A DNA stretch of 24,631 bases, from the NCBI GenBank assembly GCA_946480475.1, contig CAMLJM010000031.1, positions 1-24,631 on the forward strand, written 5' to 3'. Under the pieces are notes generated by a model. The model was not told the origin of the DNA. It was given only the letters and a program-made list of their open reading frames with translations, and did no database searches. Shown piece after piece: positions 16,099 to 24,477 of this stretch. The position numbers and the translations under genes were made by a program. Within the stretch, counting starts at the first letter, position 1, and each line of letters begins with the position of its first letter. This DNA comes from an uncultured Alphaproteobacteria bacterium. Lineage in GTDB: Bacteria; Pseudomonadota; Alphaproteobacteria; Micavibrionales; Micavibrionaceae.

Positions 16099-17358
16099 AT
16101 GACAGAGAAACTCACAAAGCGGTTTATTGATAGCCTCGCCTACACCGCTGAAAATGGCAAAAAGGATATTCGCTGGGACAGTGAAATTTCAGGTTTTGGT
16201 ATCCGGCTTTATCCTAGCGGGAAAAAATCATTCGTTCTCTTCTATCGCCAAGACGGAACGCAGAGACTCTTCACCATCGGACAATATGGCAATATCACTC
16301 TCGAAATGGCCCGCGACCTGGCCAAGAAGAAAATGGGTGAAGTGGCAGACGGGAAAGACCCGTTACTAAACCGCAAGGCGGCCAAAAAGAAACATGAGTG
16401 GACGGTCAAAAAGGCATATGCCGACTTTCTAAAGAAATATGCCAAAACCCATACCGAGTACTGGGAAGAAACTGACCGGATATTTGAGAAAGATATTCTC
16501 CCTGCTATCGGCAAGAAACCGATAGATGAGGTCAAGAAAGAGGACATTATTAAAATCCTCGATCAGGTCATAGAACGCAAGGCCGGGATCATGGCAAACC
16601 GCACACTGGCCGCCATGCGCCGTTTCTTTAACTGGTGTGTAGAACGCGACCTGATAACGCATTCCCCCGCCTATATGGTGGCAGCTCCTGCCCGCAATCG
16701 CACCCGCGATAGGGTGCTTGCAGACTTTGAACTCAAAGAAATCTGGAATGCCTGTGAAAACTTTGAATACCCTTTCGGACCGCTGGTGCAATTCCTTATC
16801 CTGACAGGACAGCGCCGGGGCGAAGTCGCCAGCATGACATGGAATGATTATGATGAAGATAACAGGCTCTGGACGCTCCCCCGCGAGTCAACCAAGACCG
16901 ACCGCCAGCACCATGTCCATATTTCTGAGCTTGCCGCACAAATCTTAGAAGATACACCCAATATGGGCAGCTATGTATTCACCAGTGCAGGAGAGCGACC
17001 CTTTGAGAACTTCTCACGCGACAAGAAAACATTGGACGCAAAAATTAAAAAATCCCGGAAAGCGAATGGGCAACCCAATCTTGCTGATTGGACTCTGCAT
17101 GATATTCGCCGTACTGTCGCAAGCGGTATGGCAAAGTTAGGCATAGCCCCGCATATCGTTGAAAAAATCCTTAATCACTCCGCTGGAATTATCAGCGGTG
17201 TTGCCGCCGTATATAACCGTTATGAATATGCAGAAGAAACAAAGAAAGCTTTAGATATGTGGAGCACCCATGTTCAAGAGCTTCTCATAGAAGAAAGTAA
17301 AGCAGCCTCTACAAAATCTATCCTTGTCATTCCCAATAGAAAGAAGCGCACTAATTAA
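16099..17358 (+). CDS. P4-type tyrosine site-specific integrase (DUF4102 N-terminus)
   Basis: A 419-residue integrase of normal family length. The N-terminal DUF4102 arm-binding domain is clear (about 3-90: SGFGIRLYPSGKKSFVLFYR, then the L-x-MAR-x-LA-x-KK helix). A core-binding SAM-like domain spans ~100-190. The catalytic domain shows R239 (TGQRRGEV), K266 (STKTDR), H334/R337 (LHDIRRT), H360 (ILNHSAG) and the likely nucleophile Y372 (VYNRYEY). It would integrate and excise the island at the tRNA-Arg 3' end lying 160 bases upstream. The start at 16099 has only a weak GGA upstream. Its 3' end overlaps the convergent peptidase gene by 8 bases. The gene looks intact. Confidence 0.96.
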   Translation: MTEKLTKRFIDSLAYTAENGKKDIRWDSEISGFGIRLYPSGKKSFVLFYRQDGTQRLFTIGQYGNITLEMARDLAKKKMGEVADGKDPLLNRKAAKKKHEWTVKKAYADFLKKYAKTHTEYWEETDRIFEKDILPAIGKKPIDEVKKEDIIKILDQVIERKAGIMANRTLAAMRRFFNWCVERDLITHSPAYMVAAPARNRTRDRVLADFELKEIWNACENFEYPFGPLVQFLILTGQRRGEVASMTWNDYDEDNRLWTLPRESTKTDRQHHVHISELAAQILEDTPNMGSYVFTSAGERPFENFSRDKKTLDAKIKKSRKANGQPNLADWTLHDIRRTVASGMAKLGIAPHIVEKILNHSAGIISGVAAVYNRYEYAEETKKALDMWSTHVQELLIEESKAASTKSILVIPNRKKRTN

Positions 17359-18412
17359 TCCGCGTTTCGAGAATTTTCTGAGCCAGCTCAACATCCCTGC
17401 CATAGATATCAAATGTGCCAGCCACGATCTCTTGTAATATTTGCGTTCTCATCCGGGGATAAAGAATGTTGTTCCATCTTTTCACAACAGGCAAAGGGTT
17501 ATCAATAATCTGCTGAATAGCATCAATTCTTTGAACATCTAGCGGATGAGGCCCGCCCGATTGGGCAATAGACTGCGCTTGCCGCACCACGTTTTTCTTA
17601 CTGGGATCAAAAAACGCTATCCATTCTTGCGCCTTGTCTGTTTTTCCTCTAGCCCCGATTATCAGCATGACTGCCGCGAATTCATCCGCCGTTCTTTCAT
17701 TATTCCATCCGGGTAGTCCCCATAGATTGAGAACGGTATGCCCTAACTCATGAAACAACACCCCTCCCCAAATTCCACTTTTACCCTTTAAACTGGCCTC
17801 TCCTAAAATCTCAGAACACATTGTTATGTCGCCATCAAGTGAATCTGAATATGCATTCCTGGCGTTGCATGGCTCAAACTTTATATTGAAATCCTTTACC
17901 TCAAATAGCCCGAGTAGTGCCTGATAAAAATTATTGAACACATTTTCTAACTCAGCCTTCTCACTACGAGAAAGCGTATATTTGACCTGAACAGTTGCAT
18001 TTACTGCCTGCGTATTAAGTGGCTTAAGGGGATTGAAAGGATTATAAAGAATGAGGTAATGCGGCGTGTCGCTGTATGTCTTTTCATTCATCAAGAACTG
18101 GTTATGTGCCTTTTGCCCTCCCCAGCATCGGTAAGACTGCCTCTTCATATATTTTTGAAGGTTATCTTCATCACATATGAGCGGGACAATATCAGCAGAT
18201 ACAATATTCTTTATCCGCCCGTTTACCTGTAATTCCATACCTTCCTTTAAAGTGTATAGAGGCTCAACATGATATTGCCCTGCATCTACAACAACGTTAA
18301 TTTCTGGATTATAAAAGGACATATAAGGTGAGACAGAAACCTCCGCTCCCACCTGCCGTGAAAAAATGCAGAGAATAGTAAACGGCAGTAATAATTTTAA
18401 AAGACGATTCAT
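17351..18412 (-). CDS. Putative secreted metallopeptidase (DUF4344-like, HExxH)
   Basis: A 353-residue protein with an N-terminal signal peptide (residues 1-23, hydrophobic core LLKLLLPFTILCIF, likely cleaved after VGA). The zinc-binding HELGH is at 221-225. It is followed by LWGLPGWNNERTADEFA, where E239 or the ADE cluster should give the third ligand; this spacing resembles the DUF4344 putative metallopeptidases. Four to six cysteines (C80, C96, C182, C199) could form disulfides after export. The N-terminal ~150 residues are not recognised. The start at 18412 has AGGA about 9 bases upstream and lies 30 bases after a terminator hairpin that ends a strongly folded leader. It may process the adhesin or peptides outside the cytoplasm, by position only. 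Confidence 0.8.
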   Translation of the reverse strand: MNRLLKLLLPFTILCIFSRQVGAEVSVSPYMSFYNPEINVVVDAGQYHVEPLYTLKEGMELQVNGRIKNIVSADIVPLICDEDNLQKYMKRQSYRCWGGQKAHNQFLMNEKTYSDTPHYLILYNPFNPLKPLNTQAVNATVQVKYTLSRSEKAELENVFNNFYQALLGLFEVKDFNIKFEPCNARNAYSDSLDGDITMCSEILGEASLKGKSGIWGGVLFHELGHTVLNLWGLPGWNNERTADEFAAVMLIIGARGKTDKAQEWIAFFDPSKKNVVRQAQSIAQSGGPHPLDVQRIDAIQQIIDNPLPVVKRWNNILYPRMRTQILQEIVAGTFDIYGRDVELAQKILETRIN

Positions 18413-18442
18413 GGCAACATTTCCTAACCTAAATTCCCAAGC

Positions 18443-18472
18443 AAAAGGTCACCAGAGTTTCCTCTGGTGACC
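18443..18472 (-). terminator. Rho-independent terminator upstream of the metallopeptidase gene
   Basis: On the minus strand GGTCACCAGAG, loop GAAA, CTCTGGTGACC forms a perfect 11-bp stem (18472-18447) with a GNRA tetraloop, followed at once by TTTTGC (18446-18441). It either ends the adhesin transcript or acts as the off-switch of the leader described at 18447-18640, since the peptidase start codon is only 30 bases further on. Confidence 0.85.
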
Positions 18473-18640
18473 GGGAGTTAAGAAGTCGCAACTAGACGAC
18501 CGCGACGGCCTTTAAGCCGAGGCTTTGGACATACGCCGCCGCCTCCCGGTCGCAAAACCGAGAAGGCGGCGTGATGACGGACACGCTATGCCGCTAGTTG
18601 CAGGATTCTTACGTCCCGGTCACTGATCAAACTGACCAGT
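18447..18640 (-). ncRNA. Highly structured leader/3' UTR RNA with terminator-antiterminator geometry (candidate riboswitch or attenuator)
   Basis: Between the adhesin stop (18694) and the peptidase start (18412) the sequence is GC-rich and folds almost end to end. Stem C is ACTGATCA/TGACCAGT (18622-18629, 18633-18640). Stem B pairs 18467-18476 with 18614-18623 (10 perfect pairs), then 18479-18484 with 18606-18611 and 18488-18495 with 18594-18601. Hairpin D pairs 18533-18540 with 18565-18572 and continues inward. Three plus-strand C-A mismatches become G-U pairs on the minus strand, so the minus strand is likely the RNA. Stem B's 3' strand uses six bases of the terminator's 5' arm, so the two exclude each other; stem C competes with stem B. 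No known riboswitch class is recognised. It could alternatively be a palindromic mobile repeat. Confidence 0.6.
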
Positions 18641-18660
18641 AGCATCATGACGCTAAGCGG

Positions 18661-18676
18661 GATTTATGGATAAATC
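18661..18676. repeat. Short palindrome GATTTATGGATAAATC
   Basis: Seven-base arms around GG, lying 18 bases past the adhesin stop codon on its 3' side. No T run follows, so it is not a clear terminator; it may be an operator or part of the start region of the structured leader. Confidence 0.35.
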
Positions 18677-18693
18677 AAGGCGGATATCGGCTG

Positions 18694-21600
18694 CTAAACC
18701 AGCAGATTGCCACTCTGCAGCAGGTTATCAAGGGTAAGATCCCTGCCGCCTTCGATCACGGCAATCGCAGTAAAATTACCGCCATTAGCATCACCATCGG
18801 CATCTATGGAGAGAACTGCGTTCTTGCCCTGCTTCGATATCTGTACGAACTGCGCAATCATATCCGCTACCGGGTCATAAGATTCCGCCAATACATCATG
18901 GATGTCGATCACATCACCCTGTTTCCTGCTGAAATCCGTAATTGTGTCTTTGCCGTTATCGCCCGCCAGGAATTTGAAGGTATCGGAGCCTGCACCGCCA
19001 TAGAGCGTATCGTTACCTGCGCCACCGATCAGAAGATCGTTACCATTACCCCCATCAAGATGGTCAGTGCCGCCGCCCGTACCTGCGTACTTATATAAGC
19101 CGCCGGGGAGCAGATAAATATCATCACCCATCAGCCTGTCATTGCCATTCCCGCCATAGAGATGGTCTTTTCCTATACCGCCGATAAGGAGGTCATCACC
19201 GCTATTGCCGTAAAGATCATCGTTACCGCTGCCTCCCAATATCCGGTCATGCGCCTGCTTGCCCTGTATATTATCATTGCCGCCCTGGCCCAGGATGATA
19301 TCGCCATGCTTTGTGCCATCTATACAGTTATCGCGGTTATTGCCGATAATTTCGTTCCCCTTAAGCCCGACATTCAGAGTCACAATCGCAGTATCTGAAC
19401 CACCCTGTCCGTCCAATAGTGTATAGGTAAAGCTGTCCGATCCTTTAAAACCGGCCACAGGCGTATAGGTGTAATCGCCATTGGCCATGATCATGACCAG
19501 GCCGCCATTGGTGGTCATAAACCCTGCAGGCTGAACGCTTAAGGAGTCGCCATCAGAATCGGAATCAGCGCCATGCCCATTATCTTGCAGGACGTTGCCG
19601 CCCAAAGTCTGGAGAATGAACCCGGCCTGATTGTCATCCTGCGCCACCGGATCATGATTGGTCACGACAGGAACCAGAGTGATAAGCGCCGTAGCTGTGG
19701 CTTCACCGCCGTTACCATCGGTTACTGTATATTCAAAACTATCATTCCCTGCAAAGCCTGCAGGCGGCATATAAGCAAAATCGCCATTCGCCATTAGGAT
19801 CACTGAACCGCCCGCAGCACTGGTGGCCACCGTCTGTACCACACGCAAATTATCGCCTTCCAGATCAAAATCAGCGCCATGGCCGTTATCAGCCAGAAGG
19901 TTGCCTTCCACTTCAGAGTCCTGATTGCCGGAGAACACATCATCTCTGGCTTCAGGACCATCGTTCACCGCATTCACCGTGACAGAGGCTGTTGCCGTGG
20001 CAGATCCACCATGACCATCCGTGACATTATAAGTAAAGCTATCCGGACCATTAAAGTTGACCGCAGGCGTATAGGTAAAACTGCCATCAGCATTCAGGGC
20101 CACTGAACCGCCCGCCAGCGTCGCAAAGACACCTGCCGTTACATTCAGGTTATCGCCATCGAGATCGGAATCCAGGCCTGCGCCGTTATCAGCGAGAACA
20201 TTGCCGGTCAGAACTGCATCCTCATTCACGGCAAAAGCGTCATCACGTGCTTCCGGCCCATCATTTACGGGTGTGATATTCAGGAAGACAGTGCCTGTAT
20301 CGCTACCGCCCTGACCATCATTAAGCACATAATCAAAGCTGTCGGCACCGTTGAATTCCGCCAGCGGCGTATAGATAAAATTGCCGTCATCCAGCAGCAG
20401 CACGCTGCCGCCACCCGCCGTGACAATCTCAGCCGGAACGACAGAAAGCGTATCACCATCAATATCACTATCCGCACCGTTACCATTATCACTTAATACG
20501 TTGCCTGATATTGTCTGGCCTTCCAGCGCGGTAAAAACATCATCTGCCGAGACAGGATTATCATTGACGGGCAGGACGTTGATTGCCACCAGCGCGGTAT
20601 CCGTACCACCGCGACCATCAAGTGCCGTATACTCGAAATGGTCGGTGCCATGGAAATTCAGGGCAGGCGTATAAGAAAGTAAACCTGATGCATTCAGCAC
20701 AATCGTGCCGCCCATAGCCGTAACAAAAGACAGCGGCTGCACGCTTAATACATCCCCATCAGGGTCACTATCGTTCGAGAGAACGTCAGCCCCGAATAAC
20801 AGCGTATCCTCACCTATTGTGAATTCATCATTGATCGCCTGCGGCGGCTGGTTCACAGACATATAAGGGCTGGGCAGCATAAAGCGCGAGCCATCATCGA
20901 ATTCCACGAATTCAACGATAAAAGCCGGGTTTCCCTGAAACTGGTTACGTATCGTCACACCGCTGGCGATATCAATCACCAGATCAGCACCCACCTGCGT
21001 GAATACCAGATTCGAATAGGAAATATCACCCCGTATTTTTAGTGTATCTGTCCCGCCAGTATCGGTCACTATATCGAACCCGTCACCCGCAGAAAAAATG
21101 AATGTATCATCACCGTAACCTGAGTTAATCGTATCGTTACCAGCACCCCCACGGAACACCTCATTCAAGAGCGATCCAAAAATATCATCATTGCCCACAG
21201 TACCCGCCAAGAGCATGGGTTTGGCATGAATATCTCCACTACCAAAGAGTCCCGATTGAGAAACGTATGTCACGCCATCCGATAAGTTTACCAGTTCGAC
21301 AGCACCTATGAGATAGCCGCTCGTATCATATAAACTCTGCAAATTGGAAATTTCGCTTCCAATAGGAGCTGTATGCAAGCCAAAATTAAAATCAAGACTG
21401 GCGTTCGCCCCGGTGAATTTATAAGTAACCTCGCGTGTCCACACTTCCCCCGCATGAATGGATAACGGACCACTGCTGTTCAATGAAGTGGGTTGTATCT
21501 GAAGATTTGATTTTTCGGGAACCAGCGTAAGTTGCGTTGATCTGACGCCAAAAAGCCGATCCACGGCAATCGCCTCCGGAGAGCCCGTAAAGGTCCTGTA

Positions 21601-23493
21601 ATCGCCGCCAGCTATCACCGTGAGGCGGAAAGTGATCTCGGTTACTGTGCTGGCCGTTGCATTGCTGTTAGATACTGTCAGCTGATCACGGAACAGGGCC
21701 TGAGCCTGCGTGCTTTGATTCGATGCATCGAACCATTCAAGGGTAACGGAGCCCGTACGCACATCAGCCGTGGCAGCAGCGGTCAAGTTATTCTGAAACG
21801 ATTCATCATGTGCAGAAAACAGGGGAAACTCCTGTATATCGCCATTATTTGTATAGTATGGCGTGTTGAACTGCCAAGGTGTTCCATTATTAAAACCAAT
21901 CAATGCGCCTGCTACAGCAAAGCTGGAATCAAAATAGAAATCTATATCCTCGATACTCCTGAGGCGAATTTGGGAATTATTTTCAGTGTGCGTTAAGACA
22001 GTTTCATCGCCTTGCGTAGAAACTGTAAAATCCGACTGTGCGGCATAAATCGCAACGCGATCATGTCCTGCACCGCCATCAGCAAGAATCGTTTCACCGG
22101 ACAAAGGCGCATTCAGGACAAATGTATCGTCGTTATCTTCTCCGTATAGATTGTCACTGCCACCCATCCCATATATAATGTCATCGTCTGCACCCGCATA
22201 TACGACATTGGCAACGGCTGAACCTTTGATCACATCTGCGAATTCTGTGCCCGTAGCATTTTCAATTCCTACTAATGTGTCAGCGGCAAGATTAGCGCCA
22301 GCGATCAAGGCCGACCCGCCAGCCAGATCAATTTTCATGCCCCGGACATCAGACATATCTTTATAAGAAACGGTATCGCCCGCATCCGTATTATCGCCAC
22401 CTTCAAATCTGCGGCCCAGCACCGCATTTAAAGTAAATGTATCATTGTGCTGAGTGCCGGTAAAGGTGCCGAAGCTGTCGGCAATCATGTAATCTGTGGA
22501 GGAAGTATAAATTCTGACAGAGGACGTCACCGAGGGGTCGATTGTTTGTTGAATATTCTGAATTTCAGAAGGCGCCTGATCTCTGAATTCAATACTGCCT
22601 GTATAGGATGACAGATCAATTTTATTGAACAGATCAACACGCGCCCCTGAAAAGCGTTCAATCGAATAAAGTGTCCCTGTCGACACTTCCGATCCAATTC
22701 TTTGCGAATATGTCCAGCCTGTTTCACCACCGCCAAAATCGATAAATGTAACAGTCGCCTGATCGGCAGCAGCGAATTTTATCTTGTCCAAACCATCAGC
22801 AATGTTAAAGAAGGTCTTTACATCAGCACCGCCATAGAAAACATCATTGCCGCCGCTTGCAACATAAAATAGATCGTTACCACCGTAGCCCTTTAAAACG
22901 TTGTCGCCCGTTGTCGCAATCAAAGTATCCTGACCCGGAAACAGACCTGATGCCACAGGCGTGTCTTCCAGCCCCGCTTGATTGGGCCGCACATTCTCAA
23001 GATCAATACCCCATGAGGAAAGAAGAGTCGTAATAACAGAATTCGAATTAACGCCGGGGCCAATCGGAGGCAGCCCCTCTGTCGGATCGTATTTGATTTG
23101 CTGGCTGTGTATGTCATTAGCCAGAATCATCATATTGGCCCAGATTTGATCGAGCGTTGCACCCGGATTTGCCACAAGTAGTTGCGTCTGTATATCGCGA
23201 GAGCCGCGAGAGAGTTCGGTGGTCTCCCCTATTGTATAAAAATCTATAGTAAGCTGATCAGTTTGGTTGCCGATAGCACCGCCTGCACCATTGCCTTCAT
23301 TAACCTCAATATACCCGTAATTTACGAGTGGGTTCAGAACCTCCGCTCCTGCATGAGGAATAGAGGGGCCAACAGATATAGCGTAACCTTGAATATTTGA
23401 CTGTCCCGGCTCTCGAGCAATCAAATATAAATGTCCAAGCCCAGGGATACCGGCCACTGGCCGCCATTCAATTGAAATCCGCTCTATTGTCAT
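18694..23493 (-). CDS. Large RTX adhesin with five tandem-95/cadherin-like repeats and type I secretion C-terminus
   Basis: A 1599-residue extracellular protein. It has no signal peptide; instead the C-terminus (about 1510-1599: DTITDFSRKQGDVIDIHDVL through LDNLLQSGNLLV) resembles the VCA0849-type type I secretion target. RTX calcium-binding repeats (GGxGNDxLxG) occur near 196-223, 411-480, 762-808 and densely at 1376-1510. Residues 881-1375 are five ~100-residue tandem-95/cadherin-like domains, each with an N-D-x-P-x-A-x-D-D start, a DxDxDGD calcium motif and a YTP...G.D.F.Y.. strand pair. The first ~170 residues form a separate, unrecognised domain. The likely role is calcium-stiffened surface adhesion or biofilm matrix. 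GAGGGG lies before the ATG, 11 bases after the upstream gene. The secretion ABC transporter is not in the window. Confidence 0.92.
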   Translation of the reverse strand: MTIERISIEWRPVAGIPGLGHLYLIAREPGQSNIQGYAISVGPSIPHAGAEVLNPLVNYGYIEVNEGNGAGGAIGNQTDQLTIDFYTIGETTELSRGSRDIQTQLLVANPGATLDQIWANMMILANDIHSQQIKYDPTEGLPPIGPGVNSNSVITTLLSSWGIDLENVRPNQAGLEDTPVASGLFPGQDTLIATTGDNVLKGYGGNDLFYVASGGNDVFYGGADVKTFFNIADGLDKIKFAAADQATVTFIDFGGGETGWTYSQRIGSEVSTGTLYSIERFSGARVDLFNKIDLSSYTGSIEFRDQAPSEIQNIQQTIDPSVTSSVRIYTSSTDYMIADSFGTFTGTQHNDTFTLNAVLGRRFEGGDNTDAGDTVSYKDMSDVRGMKIDLAGGSALIAGANLAADTLVGIENATGTEFADVIKGSAVANVVYAGADDDIIYGMGGSDNLYGEDNDDTFVLNAPLSGETILADGGAGHDRVAIYAAQSDFTVSTQGDETVLTHTENNSQIRLRSIEDIDFYFDSSFAVAGALIGFNNGTPWQFNTPYYTNNGDIQEFPLFSAHDESFQNNLTAAATADVRTGSVTLEWFDASNQSTQAQALFRDQLTVSNSNATASTVTEITFRLTVIAGGDYRTFTGSPEAIAVDRLFGVRSTQLTLVPEKSNLQIQPTSLNSSGPLSIHAGEVWTREVTYKFTGANASLDFNFGLHTAPIGSEISNLQSLYDTSGYLIGAVELVNLSDGVTYVSQSGLFGSGDIHAKPMLLAGTVGNDDIFGSLLNEVFRGGAGNDTINSGYGDDTFIFSAGDGFDIVTDTGGTDTLKIRGDISYSNLVFTQVGADLVIDIASGVTIRNQFQGNPAFIVEFVEFDDGSRFMLPSPYMSVNQPPQAINDEFTIGEDTLLFGADVLSNDSDPDGDVLSVQPLSFVTAMGGTIVLNASGLLSYTPALNFHGTDHFEYTALDGRGGTDTALVAINVLPVNDNPVSADDVFTALEGQTISGNVLSDNGNGADSDIDGDTLSVVPAEIVTAGGGSVLLLDDGNFIYTPLAEFNGADSFDYVLNDGQGGSDTGTVFLNITPVNDGPEARDDAFAVNEDAVLTGNVLADNGAGLDSDLDGDNLNVTAGVFATLAGGSVALNADGSFTYTPAVNFNGPDSFTYNVTDGHGGSATATASVTVNAVNDGPEARDDVFSGNQDSEVEGNLLADNGHGADFDLEGDNLRVVQTVATSAAGGSVILMANGDFAYMPPAGFAGNDSFEYTVTDGNGGEATATALITLVPVVTNHDPVAQDDNQAGFILQTLGGNVLQDNGHGADSDSDGDSLSVQPAGFMTTNGGLVMIMANGDYTYTPVAGFKGSDSFTYTLLDGQGGSDTAIVTLNVGLKGNEIIGNNRDNCIDGTKHGDIILGQGGNDNIQGKQAHDRILGGSGNDDLYGNSGDDLLIGGIGKDHLYGGNGNDRLMGDDIYLLPGGLYKYAGTGGGTDHLDGGNGNDLLIGGAGNDTLYGGAGSDTFKFLAGDNGKDTITDFSRKQGDVIDIHDVLAESYDPVADMIAQFVQISKQGKNAVLSIDADGDANGGNFTAIAVIEGGRDLTLDNLLQSGNLLV
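19369..20853 (-). repeat. Five tandem ~300-bp repeats encoding tandem-95 domains
   Basis: Repeat starts, marked by the Asn of the N-D-x-P or N-x-x-P motif, are at 20853, 20565, 20265, 19965 and 19659, giving units of 96, 100, 100, 102 and 97 codons. Units 2-5 share the phrase DNG.GADSD.DGD in the N-terminal part. The protein motif is well conserved while the DNA has diverged, so the array is old rather than a fresh duplication. Confidence 0.9.
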
Positions 23494-23504
23494 TCACTTC
23501 CCCT

Positions 23505-24278
23505 CTATGGCATTACTATGTTCAGTTTTGGTTCTTGTGCCTGAATTTTAAATTGGGCATATCTTTGATTACGATTGTCAAGGTACTCCATGCCGATATA
23601 CCATGGAGTTACATATCTATCTAAAACTCTATAGTCTGGAATGTATTTATAGCTATCAATTGTAATTTCGTTCTTTCCATTCTTATAATTCCCTGAATAT
23701 TTTGCGCCAGCAGCTGTAATAATTTTCACAACCTCTTCCGATGTGCGATTATTTTTTACCAGAGACTCCAATGCTCGTTCTACACGCTCATCACTTTGTT
23801 CGCTGACATCATCAAAATATTTAAACTGAAACAGAATTCCCCTTGCTGCAAAATCCTCATCCTCAAATATCAACTGTGTCTGATAGCGTTTAAAAAAATA
23901 AGAATTCTCAACAATCAGGATACGCCACACATTTTTATTACCGTTGCCAACATCTATAATTTTTTCAAATGCATGCTCATTAAAAAAAATACTCTCCCAA
24001 TATCTGCTGAATTTTGTATCTGATTTGGCATATATATTTTTGACTTCAAGATATGGCTTCCAGTTATCATTTAAAGCCTTGAGTAATTCGTCAGCCTTTC
24101 CGCCGCTTTTAAAATACGTCTGAACAGCACCATCAAACTCATCCTGTGTCTTATATTTTGAAACATCCAAAGTTTCTTCGACTGATATATTGGCGGAAGC
24201 GTGCGTGGATTGCGCATGCCCCATGTTCATGCACATAGCCATTGCAAATCCAATTGCTATAAATCTAATCCCCTTCAT
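23505..24278 (-). CDS. Secreted hypothetical protein, first partner of the RTX adhesin
   Basis: Predicted 257 residues from the ATG at 24278, which has GAGGGG directly upstream and begins a signal peptide (MKGIRFIAIGFAMAMCMNMG, likely cleaved after HAQ). A longer in-frame start at 24335 would place 19 residues before the signal. The mature protein is Lys/Asp/Tyr-rich, probably alpha/beta, with no cysteines beyond the signal and no catalytic motif I recognise. It lies 11 bases before the adhesin, on the same strand, and both starts follow the same GAGGGGAAG sequence, so the two are surely an operon. A periplasmic or surface partner of the adhesin is a reasonable guess. The gene is AT-rich compared with the chromosomal genes to the left. 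Confidence 0.8.
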   Translation of the reverse strand: MKGIRFIAIGFAMAMCMNMGHAQSTHASANISVEETLDVSKYKTQDEFDGAVQTYFKSGGKADELLKALNDNWKPYLEVKNIYAKSDTKFSRYWESIFFNEHAFEKIIDVGNGNKNVWRILIVENSYFFKRYQTQLIFEDEDFAARGILFQFKYFDDVSEQSDERVERALESLVKNNRTSEEVVKIITAAGAKYSGNYKNGKNEITIDSYKYIPDYRVLDRYVTPWYIGMEYLDNRNQRYAQFKIQAQEPKLNIVMP

Positions 24279-24342
24279 CTTCCCCTCGATCCGGTTTGGT
24301 GTTGCACTCACCGGATTGTACGCCAGCTTCCCCAAGCGGCGA

Positions 24343-24362
24343 TTGCCTAAAATTTTAGGTAA
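24343..24362. promoter_or_regulatory. Operator-like palindrome upstream of the adhesin operon
   Basis: CCTAAAATTTTAGG (24346-24359) is a perfect 14-bp palindrome; one mismatched pair further out it continues as ATT/AAT (24342-24344 and 24361-24363). It lies 65-85 bases before the start at 24278, within the 199-base gap after the AlpA-like gene, and is the only strong symmetric site there. I see no convincing -35/-10 pair. Confidence 0.4.
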
Positions 24363-24477
24363 TTTCTAATTCTGAAGGAATTCAGCTTAAAATAGGGTAA
24401 ACCCTTGCTTCTCATTTTCATTTCAATGAGTTAGCAACTTGCTGATTAATATTTAAGTATTAAAGCGAGATTTCGGA

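Noticed and set aside
18629..18640. AAACTGACCAGT shared with the RND operator region (13483-13494)
   Set aside because: In 24.6 kb dozens of shared 12-mers are expected by chance, and the second copy is explained by hairpin C of the structured RNA.
18447..18640. Integron attC site, group II intron fragment, cobalamin riboswitch or omega-RNA
   Set aside because: There is no GTTRRRY core pair, no domain V-like hairpin, no recognisable B12 box and no IscB/TnpB gene nearby. The terminator layout fits a leader better.
19369..20853. CRISPR array or recent DNA tandem duplication
   Set aside because: The ~300-bp period is in frame, the units are diverged at DNA level and encode a known repeat domain; no short repeats with unique spacers were seen anywhere in the window.
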